A stretch of 64,000 bases of DNA from Mycobacterium sp. 050128. Its GTDB lineage: Bacteria > Actinomycetota > Actinomycetes > Mycobacteriales > Mycobacteriaceae. This document shows, piece after piece, positions 15,507 to 24,687 of this stretch. A model generated the notes under the pieces. The model was not told where the DNA came from. It was given only the letters and a program-made list of their open reading frames with translations, and did no database searches. Within the stretch, counting starts at the first letter, position 1. Each line of letters begins with the position of its first letter. The stretch covers positions 3,038,001 to 3,102,000 of the forward strand of contig NZ_JAZGLW010000001.1 in NCBI RefSeq assembly GCF_036409155.1, in the 5' to 3' direction. A program made the position numbers and the translations under genes.

Positions 15507-17786
15507 ATGCAGACAGCTGATTGGCGCGGCCGGCTCGAGCTGCTCCTGGCCGAGTTCCGTCGTCGCCAGGCCGATGCCGCGCGGTCGGGCGACAAGCCTG
15601 ACCGCATCGAGGTGGCTCGTGCCTGGCACGCCGAACTCGTCGATCACGGGCTGGCCGCCCCGGGGTGGCCGCGCGAGGTCGGCGGACTGGACCTATCGCT
15701 GGCCGATCAGCTGGACTACTACCGCATGACCACGGATGCGGGCGCGCCGCCACATCCGTGTCCGCTGTCGTTCATCCTCGCCCCGACGCTGATCGCGCAT
15801 GGCACCAAGGAGCAGAAAGACCGATTCCTGACACCACTGCTGCGCGCGGACGAGTTCTGGTGTCAAGGGTTTTCCGAACCCGGTGCGGGCAGTGACCTGT
15901 CGTCGCTATCCACGCGCGCGGTCCGCGACGGTGATGTGTACCGGGTGACGGGTCAGAAGGTGTGGACCACGATGGCCGACCGCGCCGACTGGATGTTCGC
16001 GCTGGTTCGAACGGGTTCGGGGGACAAACCATCCGACGGCATCACCTATTTGCTGATCCCGATGAAGAGTCCCGGGATCACGGTGCGTCCGCTGCGCGAC
16101 ATCAGCGGCGCGGCGCACTTCGCCGAGGTCTTCTTCGACGACGTGGCGGTGCCGGTCGAGAACGTGGTCGGCGACGAGGGCGCGGGCTGGTCGATCATGC
16201 GCACGTCGTTGGGCCATGAGCGGGCCACCGCTTTCCTGGCCGACGAGTTCAAATACCGCCGCACGGTCGACCGGGTGATCGATCTCGTTGTCTCCCAAGG
16301 GCTCGATGAGGAACCGCTGGTTCGCCAGGACGTCGCGCGGCTGGAATCGGGGGTTCGCACCATCGCGGCCAACAGCGCCCGCGCATTGGCCGCAGTGCTG
16401 CGCGGCGAGGATCCCGGCGGGGTGGCCTCGGTGAACCGACTGGTGAAGTCGGAGTTCGAACAGCACATGCACGCGCTCGCCCTGCGTGCGGCGGGGCCCT
16501 ATGCGGCGCTGGGCAGCCGCGCACCCAACGCCGTCGACAACGGGCGCTGGACGTTCGGCTACCTGATGAGCCGGGCGACCACGATCGGTGCGGGTACCGC
16601 GGAGATTCAGCGCAATACCATCGCTGAGGGCGTGCTCGGGCTGCCGTCGCACCGCGGCGAGGGCAGCCGCGCAGCCGCCGTTACGCCTGGCGCGCCGCTG
16701 GCCGCACCCGAGGAGGATGAACGCGAGCTGCGCGAGGTGTTGGCGGCGACACTGCGGGCCACGGTGGACGAGGCGGCATTGCTCGACCGCGGGCGTCCCA
16801 CCGATGCGGCCGAGCCCGAAGTATGGTCGGCCCTCGTCGAATTCGGCCTGCCGGGTCTTGCGGTCGACGAATCCTTGGGTGGTGCGGGCGCCCGGCCGCG
16901 TCTGCTGTACGCCGCCATCGAGGAGGCGGCGAAGGCGTTGGCGCCTGCGCCGCTCGTTCCGACGGTCATCGCGCTCGGCGTCGCGTTGCACTGTGGTGCA
17001 AAGGCCTTGGTGCAGCGGATCACCGCCGGCGCGCCGGCCGCATTCGCCGTGCCCGTCATCGACAGTGGCTGGGTGACCAGCGGTCCCGATTTACCCGAGT
17101 GGGATGGTGCGGGTCTTTCCGGTGTGCTCCCGATCGTGGCGGGAGCGCCGAACGCCGAGGTTCTGGTGGTACTGGCTCGCGCCGCCGACGGCGTCGGCGA
17201 AGTTCTCGTGTCGGTCGATGCCACGGCAGAAGGCGTCGACGTGACGGCTCAGCAACCGCTCGATATGACCGCGACCATCGGCTCGGTGACGTTGACCAAG
17301 GCCGCGGGCGAGGTGCTCTCCGACGGAAACGACGTGGCCCGAGCGCTGAGCACGGCGCGGCGTCAGGCGGTGTTGGCCGTGGCGGCCGACTCCGTTGGAG
17401 TTGCTTCGCGCGCGCTGGCGATGGCCGTTCAGTGGGCAGGCGAACGGCAACAGTTCGGCCGCGCCATCGGCAGCTTTCAGGCGGTGTCGCACCGATGTGC
17501 GGACATGTTGCTCGCCCTCGAAGGCGCCCGCAGCCAAGTACTCGCGGCCGCCGAAGTTGACCTCGAGAAGTCCGGGTACACCGCGGATTTGGCCGCCGCG
17601 GCCGCGCTCGACGCCGGGGTGATGGCCACCGAGGGTGCGCTGCAGATCCACGGCGGCATCGGGTTCACCTGGGAACACCCCAGTCATCTGCTGCTGCGCC
17701 GCGCCAAGGCCAACGCCGTGTTGGTCGGCCGTGCCGACGCGCTGCGAGACCGGGCTGCCGGCGAACTGCTGGCGCTGAGCCGCTAA
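15507..17786 (+). CDS. Fused double acyl-CoA dehydrogenase (FadE34-like architecture)
   Basis: This 759-residue protein is two acyl-CoA dehydrogenase modules in tandem. Module 1 (about 1-390) has CQGFSEPGAGSDLSSL, GQKVWTTMADRADW and the C-terminal IGAGTAEIQRNTIAEG. Module 2 (about 415-755) is the partner type with QQFGRAIGSFQAVSHRCADM and IHGGIGFTWEHPSHLLLRR. This matches the alpha and beta chains of heteromeric steroid-type dehydrogenases joined in one chain, as in M. tuberculosis FadE34 (ChsE3). I start it at ATG 15507 (GTGGAG upstream), not the TTG at 15489. It is preceded by regulon motif copy 1. Confidence 0.93.
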   Translation: MQTADWRGRLELLLAEFRRRQADAARSGDKPDRIEVARAWHAELVDHGLAAPGWPREVGGLDLSLADQLDYYRMTTDAGAPPHPCPLSFILAPTLIAHGTKEQKDRFLTPLLRADEFWCQGFSEPGAGSDLSSLSTRAVRDGDVYRVTGQKVWTTMADRADWMFALVRTGSGDKPSDGITYLLIPMKSPGITVRPLRDISGAAHFAEVFFDDVAVPVENVVGDEGAGWSIMRTSLGHERATAFLADEFKYRRTVDRVIDLVVSQGLDEEPLVRQDVARLESGVRTIAANSARALAAVLRGEDPGGVASVNRLVKSEFEQHMHALALRAAGPYAALGSRAPNAVDNGRWTFGYLMSRATTIGAGTAEIQRNTIAEGVLGLPSHRGEGSRAAAVTPGAPLAAPEEDERELREVLAATLRATVDEAALLDRGRPTDAAEPEVWSALVEFGLPGLAVDESLGGAGARPRLLYAAIEEAAKALAPAPLVPTVIALGVALHCGAKALVQRITAGAPAAFAVPVIDSGWVTSGPDLPEWDGAGLSGVLPIVAGAPNAEVLVVLARAADGVGEVLVSVDATAEGVDVTAQQPLDMTATIGSVTLTKAAGEVLSDGNDVARALSTARRQAVLAVAADSVGVASRALAMAVQWAGERQQFGRAIGSFQAVSHRCADMLLALEGARSQVLAAAEVDLEKSGYTADLAAAAALDAGVMATEGALQIHGGIGFTWEHPSHLLLRRAKANAVLVGRADALRDRAAGELLALSR

Positions 17787-17815
17787 TACGTCACATCGAA
17801 CAGGAAGACGGCAAC

Positions 17816-19006
17816 GTGGAATACGGACTGGGTGCCGAAATGGAGGCCTTCCGCGCCGAAGTACGGGCCTTCATTGCCGAGCATGCACCGCCCATCCCAG
17901 CACGAGCGGGCGTGCGCAGCGCTGAGAACGAAGCCGAACTCAAGGCACTTCAGGAGTGGACGGCGCGCCTGTTCGAAGCCGGTTACGTCGGCGCGGACTG
18001 GCCGGTGGAGTTCGGCGGTCGCGACGATCGCTCGGCTGAACACGCCATCGTGGTGAGCGAGGAATTGGCCCGGGCCGCGGTACCGGGCGTGCCGAGCGGC
18101 AACGCGCTGGCGTCGCATGCGCTGATCCACTACGGCACCGATGAGCAGCGGCGCAGGCACTTGCCCGAGATCCGCGCGGGCCGACAGCTGTGGTGCCAGT
18201 TGTTCAGCGAACCGGGCGCGGGAAGCGACCTGGCGTCGCTGCGCACCCGGGCCGTGCTCGACGGTGATACCTACACCGTCAACGGGCAGAAGGTGTGGAC
18301 CACCGACGGGCACTGGGCCGACTACGGATATCTGTTGGCGCGCACCGATTCTGACGCCCCTAAGCACAAAGGCATCAGTGCGTTCATCCTCGACATGTCG
18401 AGCCCCGGCGTCACGGTTCGGCCATTGCGCGAGTTGACCGGCACTTCGGACTTCAACGAAGTTTTCTTCGATTCCGTCGATGTACCTGCCGAGGCGATGA
18501 TCGGAGAACCCGGGCAGGGCTGGGCCATCGCGAACGCCACACTGGGGCACGAACGCACCAGCGTGGGCGCCGCGGTCGTCAAATTGAGGTTGGCGATCGA
18601 CAGACTGGTCACACTCGCCTCGCAGGTCCACCTCGACGGTCGTCCAGCGATCGACAGCGATCGGGTCCGTGATCGCATCGGCGAGTTCAGCGCGGAGGTG
18701 GAGGCGCTGTCGGCGCTGACCTACGCCAACCTCACGCGGTGGCTGCGTGGCACCGAACGCATGCACGACGGCGCGATGGCCAAGTTGATGTTCAGCGAGC
18801 TGAATCTCGAGATGGCCAGCTTCGCAGTCGAACTCGGCGGCGAGGCCGGCATGTTGGTGGAGGGGGACCCGGGCGTGCTCGACGGCGGCCGTTGGCAGGA
18901 CGAGTGGCTGTACGCCCGGGCTTACACGATCGCAGGCGGCACTTCGGAGATCATGCGCAACCTGATCGCAGAGCGGGGCTTGGCACTGCCGCGGGATCGG
19001 CGCTGA
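17816..19006 (+). CDS. Acyl-CoA dehydrogenase, alpha-type chain
   Basis: This 396-residue dehydrogenase starts at a GTG (17816) behind AGGAAGA. It shows CQLFSEPGAGSDLASL, NGQKVWTTDGHWAD, the STLGHERTS-like helix (ATLGHERTSVG) and the C-terminal IAGGTSEIMRNLIAERGL. It resembles the alpha chains of alpha2beta2 dehydrogenases that act on steroid-like or branched acyl-CoAs, and corresponds to module 1 of the fused protein 30 bases upstream. Its beta-type counterpart is probably the convergent gene at 19010. Confidence 0.92.
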   Translation: MEYGLGAEMEAFRAEVRAFIAEHAPPIPARAGVRSAENEAELKALQEWTARLFEAGYVGADWPVEFGGRDDRSAEHAIVVSEELARAAVPGVPSGNALASHALIHYGTDEQRRRHLPEIRAGRQLWCQLFSEPGAGSDLASLRTRAVLDGDTYTVNGQKVWTTDGHWADYGYLLARTDSDAPKHKGISAFILDMSSPGVTVRPLRELTGTSDFNEVFFDSVDVPAEAMIGEPGQGWAIANATLGHERTSVGAAVVKLRLAIDRLVTLASQVHLDGRPAIDSDRVRDRIGEFSAEVEALSALTYANLTRWLRGTERMHDGAMAKLMFSELNLEMASFAVELGGEAGMLVEGDPGVLDGGRWQDEWLYARAYTIAGGTSEIMRNLIAERGLALPRDRR

Positions 19007-19009
19007 ATG

Positions 19010-20017
19010 TCAGCCGCTCAGCAGTGCCGCGCGGTGTTCTGCGACGCTCCCGTTGAATGCCTCGTCGACTTTGATCCGGCGCAGGAAGAGATGAAGATCG
19101 TGTTCCCAGGTGAATCCGATGCCGCCGTGCACCTGCAGCGCTGTTCCGGCCACCTTCGCGGCTGCGGACTTGGCGTACGCCGCCGCCGCGGACGCGGCCC
19201 GGGACCGCGCACCGACCGGTGCGGTGTCCAGCGCGAGAGCCCCGGCCCACAACGTGGCCCGGCCGGCCTCCACCGCGACGGCCATGTCGGCGCAGTGATG
19301 CTTGACGGCCTGAAACGAGCCGATCGGCGCGCCGAACTGTTCCCGCTGGCCGGCGTAAGACACCGTCATATCGAGCAGCCGGGCTGCCGCGCCCAACGCG
19401 TCGAACGCCCGGTGCACCGCCAGAGCGTCGCGCAGCAACGCCAGCGTGCCGGGTGGCAGCGGCTTCCATTCCGCGATCGTCGCGTCGAGGTCCAGTCGCG
19501 CCCACGAGCGGCTCAGGTCGAGCGTCGACATCACCGACAACGTTGGGGCATTGAGGACCGCCACGTATTCGCCATCTCCCACCCGCCCTGCCACCGCGAT
19601 AGAGTCCATGTCGGCGGCCATCGGCACCGGACGGGTGATGCCTGTCAGTCGCAGCGCATCGCCATTCAGAGCGGCGTCAGGACCAAGCGCCACGCCGGTC
19701 AGCTCGCCGTCTTCGGTGGGGGAGTCGACGCGGTCGAGCAGCCACGCCGCAATGTTCAGATCCGCGACCGGCAGCGAGCTCCCCGCGTATCCATGTTCCT
19801 CGGTCACGATGGCGAGATCCACATGCGTGCCGCCTATTTCGGGAGTGAGCAGCTCCAGAAGACCCGATTCTGCCGCGTGCGCGACGACCGCGGAACCGAC
19901 CGTGACCGCAGCCGAATCCAGCGCTTCGCGGACCCTGGCGATGGGGTCGTTCTTGGTAAGCCAGGCCCGCTCCGCCGCGGCGAGTTGGTCCTGTTCATCG
20001 GTCAAGCCAAAGTCCAT
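19010..20017 (-). CDS. Acyl-CoA dehydrogenase, beta-type chain
   Basis: This 335-residue protein is a short dehydrogenase of the beta type. The middle of the N-terminal half is reduced (no EPGxGSD box is visible). The C-terminal half keeps REQFGAPIGSFQAVKHHCADM and VHGGIGFTWEHDLHLFLRR. The EGT-type catalytic-base segment is absent. It probably works as a heteromer with the alpha-type chain encoded convergently, with stops only three bases apart. ATG 20017 follows AGGAGGG. Regulon motif copy 2 lies directly upstream, in the divergent promoter shared with the ligase operon. Confidence 0.9.
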   Translation of the reverse strand: MDFGLTDEQDQLAAAERAWLTKNDPIARVREALDSAAVTVGSAVVAHAAESGLLELLTPEIGGTHVDLAIVTEEHGYAGSSLPVADLNIAAWLLDRVDSPTEDGELTGVALGPDAALNGDALRLTGITRPVPMAADMDSIAVAGRVGDGEYVAVLNAPTLSVMSTLDLSRSWARLDLDATIAEWKPLPPGTLALLRDALAVHRAFDALGAAARLLDMTVSYAGQREQFGAPIGSFQAVKHHCADMAVAVEAGRATLWAGALALDTAPVGARSRAASAAAAYAKSAAAKVAGTALQVHGGIGFTWEHDLHLFLRRIKVDEAFNGSVAEHRAALLSG

Positions 20018-20033
20018 CGAAGGCCCTCCTACT

Positions 20034-20055
20034 AAGTTGACCTAGTAAACCATGT
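20034..20055 (-). promoter_or_regulatory. Copy 2 of the 22-bp regulon motif
   Basis: On the plus strand AGTTGAC (20035-20041), CTA, GTAAACC (20045-20051) form a 7-3-7 imperfect inverted repeat (5 of 7). The full 22-bp element reads, on the minus strand, from ACATGG to AACTT, like copies 1 and 4. It sits in the 92-base divergent region between the beta-type dehydrogenase (17 bases away) and the ligase operon starting at 20110, so one site may control both. Confidence 0.65.
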
Positions 20056-20109
20056 CCTCTAGGTTCATATGACGGGCTTTCGCTGCGAGGGCCGATTCGG
20101 AAAGTGACG

Positions 20110-21627
20110 ATGACGAGCATCCACGACGCACTAGGACGGCTCTGGGACGCCAACGACCATGACCGCATGCTGGAGTGCGATGGACGCTGGACGTCGTGGG
20201 GTTCCGTTCGGTCGCTGACCGAGCAGATCGACCGAGAGTTGACAGCCGCGGGATGTGGCACGGCTGGTCGCGTAGCCGTCGTGCTCTCCAATCGGATGGA
20301 GTCCGTCGCGGCGCTGATCGCGATCTTCCGCGGGAGGCGCACGCTGGTGACCATCAGTCCGCTGCAGCCGCCGGACCGGCTGAGTGACGATCTCGCAGCG
20401 ACGGACGTCTCCTTTGTGCTTGCGCCGTCCGCGTTGTGGTCCGAGGACGTATTCCGCCGTGCCGTCACTGATCTCGGGGCGACCGGTTGGTGTCTCGACG
20501 ATGGTGAACTCGCTCTCCAGGCAAGGGGAACGAAGCAGGCCGTCGGCGGCGACGCGGCGATCGCCATCGAGATGCTGACCTCGGGCACGACGGGCGCTCC
20601 CAAGCGCATCCCCCTGACCCGCGCGCAACTGGAGGCCTCGATCGCGTCGGCGTTGAAGCACAACGACCGCGCCGATGCCAAGCTCAACCCTCCGCTGTCG
20701 GGCACCGTGGGGCTGGTGACATTGCCCATCGTGCACATCGGCGGGCTGTGGTCGTTGTTGCAGTCGCTGGTCGCGGCACGCCCGATCGCGATGCTCGATC
20801 GGTTCACGGTGCCGGGCTGGCACGCCGTGGTGAAGCAGTATCGGCCCGCGGTGGCAGGACTGCCCCCAGCGGCCATGCGATCGGTGCTCGACTCCGAGAT
20901 CCCACGGGAGGATTTGGCGAGCATCCGCGCGATCAATGCGGGGACAGCCGCGGTAGACCCGCAATTGGTCGATGCGTTCTTCGAGCGGTATGGCATCCCG
21001 ATCCTCGTCGTCTACGGCGCGACCGAGTTCTCCGGCGCGGTGGCCGGGTGGACCGTCAAGGACTTCCACGCGCGATGGGCCGAGAAGAAGGGCAGCGTCG
21101 GGCGTGCCTTTCCCGGCGTACGGTTGCGAGTCGTAGGCGAGGACGGCGCGGTCCTTGGCGCCAATGAGAGTGGCAGGCTGCAGGTAGCCACGCCGCAGGC
21201 CGGCGCTGCCGGTGACTGGGTCACCACCAGTGACCTGGCGCGTCTCGACGAACACGGTTTCCTCTACATCGACGGTCGCGCGGACGACGTGATCGTGCGG
21301 GGCGGTTTCAAGGTGTCACCAGAGACCGTCGTGCGGGCGCTGCGTGCGCACCCGGCCGTCGCAGATGCCGCCATCGCGCCCATGCCCGATCAGCGGTTGG
21401 GCCAGATTCCTGTTGCCGCAGTCGAATTGCGTCCCGGGGCGGCCATCCAAGGCGAGGAACTACGCGAGCACTGCCGGGCGACGCTGACGCCCTATGAGGT
21501 GCCCGCTCGCATCTTCGTAGTCGACGAGTTGCCGCGCGGAGCGGCGCTCAAAGTCGACCGGCGCAGGCTGCTCACGATGTTCGACGAGCTCGGCACGAGC
21601 ACTGTCCAACCAGCCGGTGCAGGCTGA
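20110..21627 (+). CDS. Acyl-CoA synthetase (AMP-forming), divergent member
   Basis: This is a 505-residue ANL ligase with the loop EMLTSGTTGAPKRIPL, the VVYGATEFSGAVAG segment, DLARLDEHGFLYIDGRADD and the C-terminal lysine in RGAALKVDRRRL. The N-terminal domain is shorter and less conserved than in the other ligases here, so substrate choice probably differs. ATG 20110 is taken as the start; GTG 20104 is two codons earlier and in frame. It opens an eight-gene operon (20110-29018) with intergenic gaps of 2-41 bases and is divergent from a dehydrogenase across regulon motif copy 2. Confidence 0.9.
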   Translation: MTSIHDALGRLWDANDHDRMLECDGRWTSWGSVRSLTEQIDRELTAAGCGTAGRVAVVLSNRMESVAALIAIFRGRRTLVTISPLQPPDRLSDDLAATDVSFVLAPSALWSEDVFRRAVTDLGATGWCLDDGELALQARGTKQAVGGDAAIAIEMLTSGTTGAPKRIPLTRAQLEASIASALKHNDRADAKLNPPLSGTVGLVTLPIVHIGGLWSLLQSLVAARPIAMLDRFTVPGWHAVVKQYRPAVAGLPPAAMRSVLDSEIPREDLASIRAINAGTAAVDPQLVDAFFERYGIPILVVYGATEFSGAVAGWTVKDFHARWAEKKGSVGRAFPGVRLRVVGEDGAVLGANESGRLQVATPQAGAAGDWVTTSDLARLDEHGFLYIDGRADDVIVRGGFKVSPETVVRALRAHPAVADAAIAPMPDQRLGQIPVAAVELRPGAAIQGEELREHCRATLTPYEVPARIFVVDELPRGAALKVDRRRLLTMFDELGTSTVQPAGAG

Positions 21628-21668
21628 AACGCCTATCAGGCAACCAGATTGACATGGAAGGAACCGTA

Positions 21669-22478
21669 ATGACCGAAACCGTGACCGACGTGGCGACCTC
21701 GGCGGCCAGCGTGGAGCGGCGCGGCAACGTCTTGTTGATCACCATCAATCGGCCTGACGCGCGCAACGCCGTCAACGGGGCGGTGAGCACGGCCGTCGGC
21801 GACGCGCTCGAGGAGGCGCAGCACGATCCCGAGGTGTGGGCCGTCGTGATCACCGGTGCCGGCGACAAGTCATTCTGTGCCGGAGCCGATCTCAAGGCCA
21901 TCTCGCGGGGTGAGAACCTCTACCACGCCGAGCACCCCGAATGGGGATTCGCCGGCTACGTGCACCACTTCATCGACAAACCCACGATTGCCGCGGTGAA
22001 CGGCACCGCACTCGGCGGCGGCTCCGAGCTCGCTCTGGCCAGTGATCTGGTGATCGCCTGCGAGACCGCAAGTTTCGGGCTGCCCGAGGTCAAGCGCGGC
22101 CTGATCGCCGGGGCGGGCGGCGTGTTCCGGATCGTCGAACAGCTACCTCGCAAGGTCGCGTTGGAGCTGGTGTTGACGGGTGAGCCGATGTCCGCGGCCG
22201 ACGCGGAGCGGTGGGGCCTGATCAATCAGGTCGTACCGGACGGTACCGTCGTGGAAGCCGCCCTGGCACTCGCCGCGCGGATCACCTGCAACGCGCCGTT
22301 GTCGGTCCAAGCCAGCAAGCGAGTCGCCTACGGTGCAGACAACGGGATCATCGGCGCGGAGGAACCCAAGTGGGATCGCACGACTCGCGAATTCACCGAG
22401 CTGTTGAAATCCGAAGACGCCAAGGAGGGCCCACGGGCCTTCGCTGAAAAGCGTCTCCCTGAATGGAAGGCACGTTGA
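21669..22478 (+). CDS. Enoyl-CoA hydratase/isomerase (crotonase family)
   Basis: This 269-residue crotonase has the oxyanion-hole segments DKSFCAGADLKAI and TALGGGSELALASD, and the acidic loop FGLPEVKRGLIAGAGG, with a glutamate where catalytic enoyl-CoA hydratases have one. The start is placed at ATG 21669 because GGAAGGA lies seven bases before it; an in-frame ATG at 21654 lacks such a site. It is the second gene of the operon, likely hydrating or isomerising the enoyl-CoA product of the dehydrogenase encoded further on. Confidence 0.92.
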   Translation: MTETVTDVATSAASVERRGNVLLITINRPDARNAVNGAVSTAVGDALEEAQHDPEVWAVVITGAGDKSFCAGADLKAISRGENLYHAEHPEWGFAGYVHHFIDKPTIAAVNGTALGGGSELALASDLVIACETASFGLPEVKRGLIAGAGGVFRIVEQLPRKVALELVLTGEPMSAADAERWGLINQVVPDGTVVEAALALAARITCNAPLSVQASKRVAYGADNGIIGAEEPKWDRTTREFTELLKSEDAKEGPRAFAEKRLPEWKAR

Positions 22479-22480
22479 GC

Positions 22481-23344
22481 ATGGCGGACAGTGTGGGACG
22501 CGTCGCAGGAAAAGTCGTTCTGATCACCGGCGGCGCCCGTGGTCAGGGCCGCAGCCACGCCGTCAAGCTGGCCGAGGAGGGTGCGGACGTCATCCTCTTC
22601 GACATCTGTCAGGACATCGACACCAACGAGTACGCGCTGGCAACGTCGCGGGACCTCGAGGAAGCCGGTCTGGAGGTGGAGAAGACCGGTCGCAAGGCGT
22701 ACACCGCCGAGGTCGACGTCCGTGACCGAGCGACGCTAAGCCGCGAACTAGCCAACGCGGTCGCCGAATTCGGCAAACTCGATGTGGTCGTCGCCAACGC
22801 GGGCATCTGTCCCCTGGGCGCTCACCTGCCGGTTCAGGCCTTCGCCGATGCCTTCGACGTGGACTTCGTCGGCGTCGTCAACACGGTCCACGCCGCGCTA
22901 CCGTATCTGAAGTCGGGAGCGTCGATCATCACCACCGGATCGGTCGCCGGCCTCATCGCGGCCGCACAGCCCCCCGGGGCGGGCGGCCCGCAGGGCCCGG
23001 GCGGCGCAGGCTACAGCTACGCCAAGCAGCTGGTGGATTCCTACACTCTGCAGCTTGCCGCGCAACTGGCGCCACAATCGATCCGCGCCAACGTCATTCA
23101 TCCTACGAATGTCAACACATCGATGCTCAACAGTGCACCGATGTACCGACAGTTCCGGCCGGACCTCGAGGCGCCGAGCCGGGACGACGCCCTGCTGGCG
23201 TTCCCCGCCATGCAGGCGATGCCTACCCCTTTCGTCGAAGCCGCCGACATCTCGAACGCGGTCTGTTTCCTGGCCTCGGACGAGTCCCGGTATGTCACGG
23301 GTCTGCAGTTCAAAGTCGACGCCGGCGCCATGCTGAAGTTCTAG
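22481..23344 (+). CDS. Mycofactocin-coupled short-chain dehydrogenase (carveol dehydrogenase type)
   Basis: This 287-residue SDR has TGGARGQGR (residues 16-24), NAGICPLG, ITTGSVAG and the catalytic YSYAK. After the second strand it carries the insertion FDICQDIDTNEYALATSRDL typical of TIGR03971 enzymes. In these the NAD(H) stays bound and is reoxidised through the redox peptide cofactor mycofactocin; they oxidise alcohols such as carveol. It starts two bases after the crotonase stop. An in-frame ATG at 22463 is possible but less likely. No mycofactocin biosynthesis genes are in the window, so they would have to be elsewhere. Confidence 0.92.
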   Translation: MADSVGRVAGKVVLITGGARGQGRSHAVKLAEEGADVILFDICQDIDTNEYALATSRDLEEAGLEVEKTGRKAYTAEVDVRDRATLSRELANAVAEFGKLDVVVANAGICPLGAHLPVQAFADAFDVDFVGVVNTVHAALPYLKSGASIITTGSVAGLIAAAQPPGAGGPQGPGGAGYSYAKQLVDSYTLQLAAQLAPQSIRANVIHPTNVNTSMLNSAPMYRQFRPDLEAPSRDDALLAFPAMQAMPTPFVEAADISNAVCFLASDESRYVTGLQFKVDAGAMLKF

Positions 23345-23352
23345 GAGGACCG

Positions 23353-24678
23353 ATGACCACCACCCAAAAGCCCGGTGCCGACGCGGGGGCGAGCGAAGCG
23401 ACGGGGGATGATTTGGCCGCCGAAGAGGGCCGCATCACCGACGAGGACATCGAACGCGCCAAGGCACAGATCGGAATTCCCGTCCACCTGCGCGACAAAG
23501 CATGGAACAAGCTGCCGTCGGCCGACGCCATCACGCACTTCGCGTTCGGCTGCGGCGACGACAACCCGTTGTTCCACGATCCGACGTACGGACCGTCGAC
23601 GCGCTGGCACGGACAGGTCGCGTCGCCAACCTTCCCGATCGCGACGGGCCTGGATCAGACGCCGAAGTTCACCGATCCGGAACGAAAGAAGTTGTTCCGC
23701 GGTCTGTTTCGCGGGACCGGTAAGTACTACTCGGGGGTTAAGTGGACGTGGTACCGCCCGATCTACGCGGGTCGGCCGGTACTGGCGGAGAACTACACGC
23801 TGGACGTCCAGGTGAAGGACAGCGAATTCTCCGGCGGGCGTTCAGTGAAGGAAACTTACCGGTATCTCTACGTCGACATCGACGGCAACCCGATCGCGAC
23901 CCGTGACGAGTCCTACATCAACGCCGAGCGGCACGGCTCGAAGAAATCCGGCAAGCTCAAAGACATCCAGCGCAAGCACTGGACTCCCGAGGAATTCGCC
24001 CAAGTCGAGGAAGAGTACGAGGCCGAAACACGGCGAGGCGCTGATCCCCGGTGGTGGGAGGACGTCTCGGTCGGCGACAAACTTCCCGGAATCATCAAGG
24101 GCCCGTTGACCGTCGTGGACATCATCTCGATGCACATGGGGTGGGGTTGGGGCGGCTACGGCGTGGGCCCGCTGAAATTCGCCCACCAGTTGCGCAAGCG
24201 GATGCCCGCCTTCTACCAGCCCGATGAATATGGCGTCCCCGACGTCGTGCAACGACTGCATTGGGATGCCAAACGCGCTCAGGCACTGGGGATTCCGGCG
24301 CCGTACGACTATGGTCAGATGCGCGCCGCATGGGTGAGCCACCTGCTGACGAACTGGATCGGCGACGATGGTTGGCTGGCCGAGATGGACTTGCAGCTGC
24401 GGGGCTTCAACTACCACGGCGACGTGCACCGGTGCACCGGCACGGTCACCGCGAAGGGTGACGGGGCCGATGACCCAGTGTCATTGGACGTCTTTGCCAC
24501 CAGCCAGCGGGACGAAACCACCACGCGGGGCACGGCGAAGGTGTTGCTGCCGTCGAAGACATCCGGTGCTGTGGTGCTGCCGATCCCGGACGCCGATCTA
24601 CGAAGGCGGGGCGCGCAGGTCGTTTCGCGAGTGTCGGGCAGAGTCGGTGAAGAGATGCGACGACTATATGGAGAGTGA
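23353..24678 (+). CDS. Double hot-dog MaoC/FAS1-like acyl dehydratase
   Basis: This 441-residue protein has two hot-dog regions. The first (about 40-190) contains AITHFAFGCGDDNPLFHDP and HGQVASPTFPIATGL. The second (about 225-400) contains the WWEDVSVGDKLPGIIKGPLT entry (split here by its loop) and VVDIISMHMGWGWGG. It resembles the MaoC N-terminal (FAS1-like dehydratase) family, which hydrates large enoyl-CoAs such as steroid or terpenoid esters. The canonical D-x4-H pair is only partly recognisable (DDNPLFHDP). It follows the SDR by eight bases with a good AGGAGG. Confidence 0.85.
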   Translation: MTTTQKPGADAGASEATGDDLAAEEGRITDEDIERAKAQIGIPVHLRDKAWNKLPSADAITHFAFGCGDDNPLFHDPTYGPSTRWHGQVASPTFPIATGLDQTPKFTDPERKKLFRGLFRGTGKYYSGVKWTWYRPIYAGRPVLAENYTLDVQVKDSEFSGGRSVKETYRYLYVDIDGNPIATRDESYINAERHGSKKSGKLKDIQRKHWTPEEFAQVEEEYEAETRRGADPRWWEDVSVGDKLPGIIKGPLTVVDIISMHMGWGWGGYGVGPLKFAHQLRKRMPAFYQPDEYGVPDVVQRLHWDAKRAQALGIPAPYDYGQMRAAWVSHLLTNWIGDDGWLAEMDLQLRGFNYHGDVHRCTGTVTAKGDGADDPVSLDVFATSQRDETTTRGTAKVLLPSKTSGAVVLPIPDADLRRRGAQVVSRVSGRVGEEMRRLYGE

Positions 24679-24687
24679 GATCAGCAC